Origin: Chitinophagaceae bacterium
GTDB taxonomy: Bacteria; Bacteroidota; Bacteroidia; Chitinophagales; Chitinophagaceae
NCBI GenBank assembly: GCA_023957575.1
Contig: JAMLGU010000001.1
Location: 992,001-1,056,000, forward strand
DNA: 64,000 bases
Direction: 5' to 3'
The notes beneath the pieces were generated by a model that worked only from the letters and a program-made list of their open reading frames with translations, was not told where the DNA came from and ran no database searches. The first letter of the stretch is position 1, and the number at the start of each line of letters is the position of its first letter. Both the position numbers and the translations under genes were made by a program. Shown piece by piece: positions 63,625 through 64,000 of the stretch.

Positions 63625-64000
63625 TTATAAATTCTCGACTTTAACGACTTTTGAATAATTGATTTTCTGATTTATATCTTTATTCGCAATTCTGATATAC
63701 AAATTTGTATTTTTGCCTATTGCTGCTTTTTCAGATATATTCTTTGAGCAGGATATCAAAAATCCGATACCAACGATGGTCATTATCAGTCTAAGTTTTC
63801 TGGATTTGAAAACGGCTCCAAACAAAAATGCTATACTGAGGCCTGCAAGGCTGATTGGCAAGCTACCGGTGGCGAAAGAATAAGTGAGTGTTTCTGAGGA
63901 ATTTCCGTCTTTTGCCCGTGAAGAAACAGTGCCCAGCGATACCCAATTATTACCATCTTTGGAAGCTTCTATTGTATAGTTCAAACTTTCGGCTTCATGC
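63625..64000 (-). CDS. Paralog of the interrupted Fn3-like protein (5' end outside window)
   Basis: The C-terminal 124 codons are in the window; the frame is open to the right edge (HEAESLNYTIEASKDGNNW), so the TTG at 63984 is internal and not a start. It matches the left paralog closely throughout: EASKDGNNWVSLGTV, the hydrophobic SLPISLAGLSIAFLFGAVF, basic KSRKLR, a second hydrophobic stretch ending FLISCSKN, and the final strand LYIRIANKDINQKINYSKVV. The lipobox-like Cys is conserved. The N-terminal domain cannot be compared. Confidence 0.8.
   Translation of the reverse strand, partial: HEAESLNYTIEASKDGNNWVSLGTVSSRAKDGNSSETLTYSFATGSLPISLAGLSIAFLFGAVFKSRKLRLIMTIVGIGFLISCSKNISEKAAIGKNTNLYIRIANKDINQKINYSKVVKVENL

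Noticed and set aside
63900..63984. TTG 63984 as the start of the right paralog
   Set aside because: The frame continues to the window edge with sequence matching the middle of the left paralog, so the gene is partial.

Overview
This window looks like a chromosomal segment of a member of the Bacteroidota, probably close to Chitinophagaceae; the family-level call is inference. The evidence is two SusC/SusD pairs, many lipoproteins whose lipobox cysteine sits near residue 20, an Oar-type TonB receptor, DUF4476 and DUF5689 proteins, and promoters of the Bacteroidota form TTTG-N18-22-TAnnTTTG in place of E. coli-like -35/-10 boxes. Shine-Dalgarno signals are weak or absent. I saw no rRNA, tRNA, CRISPR array or phage.

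Layout. 1-9.7 kb holds the 3' end of folE, a secreted HExxH/propeller/barrel protein, a TamB-like translocation protein and ribBA. 10-18.6 kb holds an Oar-type receptor, a RES/Xre toxin-antitoxin pair translationally coupled to rnhA, a hydrolase, a CBS protein, a nucleoside permease, thioredoxin and a lipoprotein. 18.7-23.7 kb is a LemA-LemA-TPM-TPM cluster, a DUF4476 protein and truA. 24-35.2 kb is a compact locus on the minus strand, glpD-glpT-susC-susD-DUF5689 lipoprotein-glycerophosphodiesterase, with a divergent DeoR-type regulator. Together they could take up glycerophosphodiesters across the outer membrane, cleave them in the envelope, import glycerol-3-phosphate and oxidise it. 35.2-39.7 kb holds an ABC exporter, a sulfatase, and a decay zone with an IS1595-type transposase remnant and a second, broken sulfatase.

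39.7-48.2 kb holds the ATP synthase genes atpB-E-F-H without atpA/G behind them, a single-chain pyruvate:ferredoxin oxidoreductase, an EamA protein, SprT, and an inverted atpZ/atpI-like pair. 48.3-50.8 kb is a class A penicillin-binding protein. 51-58.8 kb is a five-gene operon: SusC, SusD, two cyanophycinase-family (S51) peptidases and a PKD/YWTD-propeller lipoprotein, which looks like a system for taking up and degrading cyanophycin or related beta-linked peptides. 58.9-64 kb holds an alpha-oxoamine synthase, a small secreted protein, and two paralogous secreted proteins on either side of a complete ISKra4-like insertion sequence with 24-bp inverted repeats. The visible C-terminal modules of these paralogs look like an Fn3-type domain interrupted by a hydrophobic, lipobox-containing segment.

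The most interesting items are the two SusCD loci with unusual cargo enzymes, the interrupted Fn3-like module, and the 7-bp and 6-bp degenerate tandem repeats placed directly in front of start codons or promoters.
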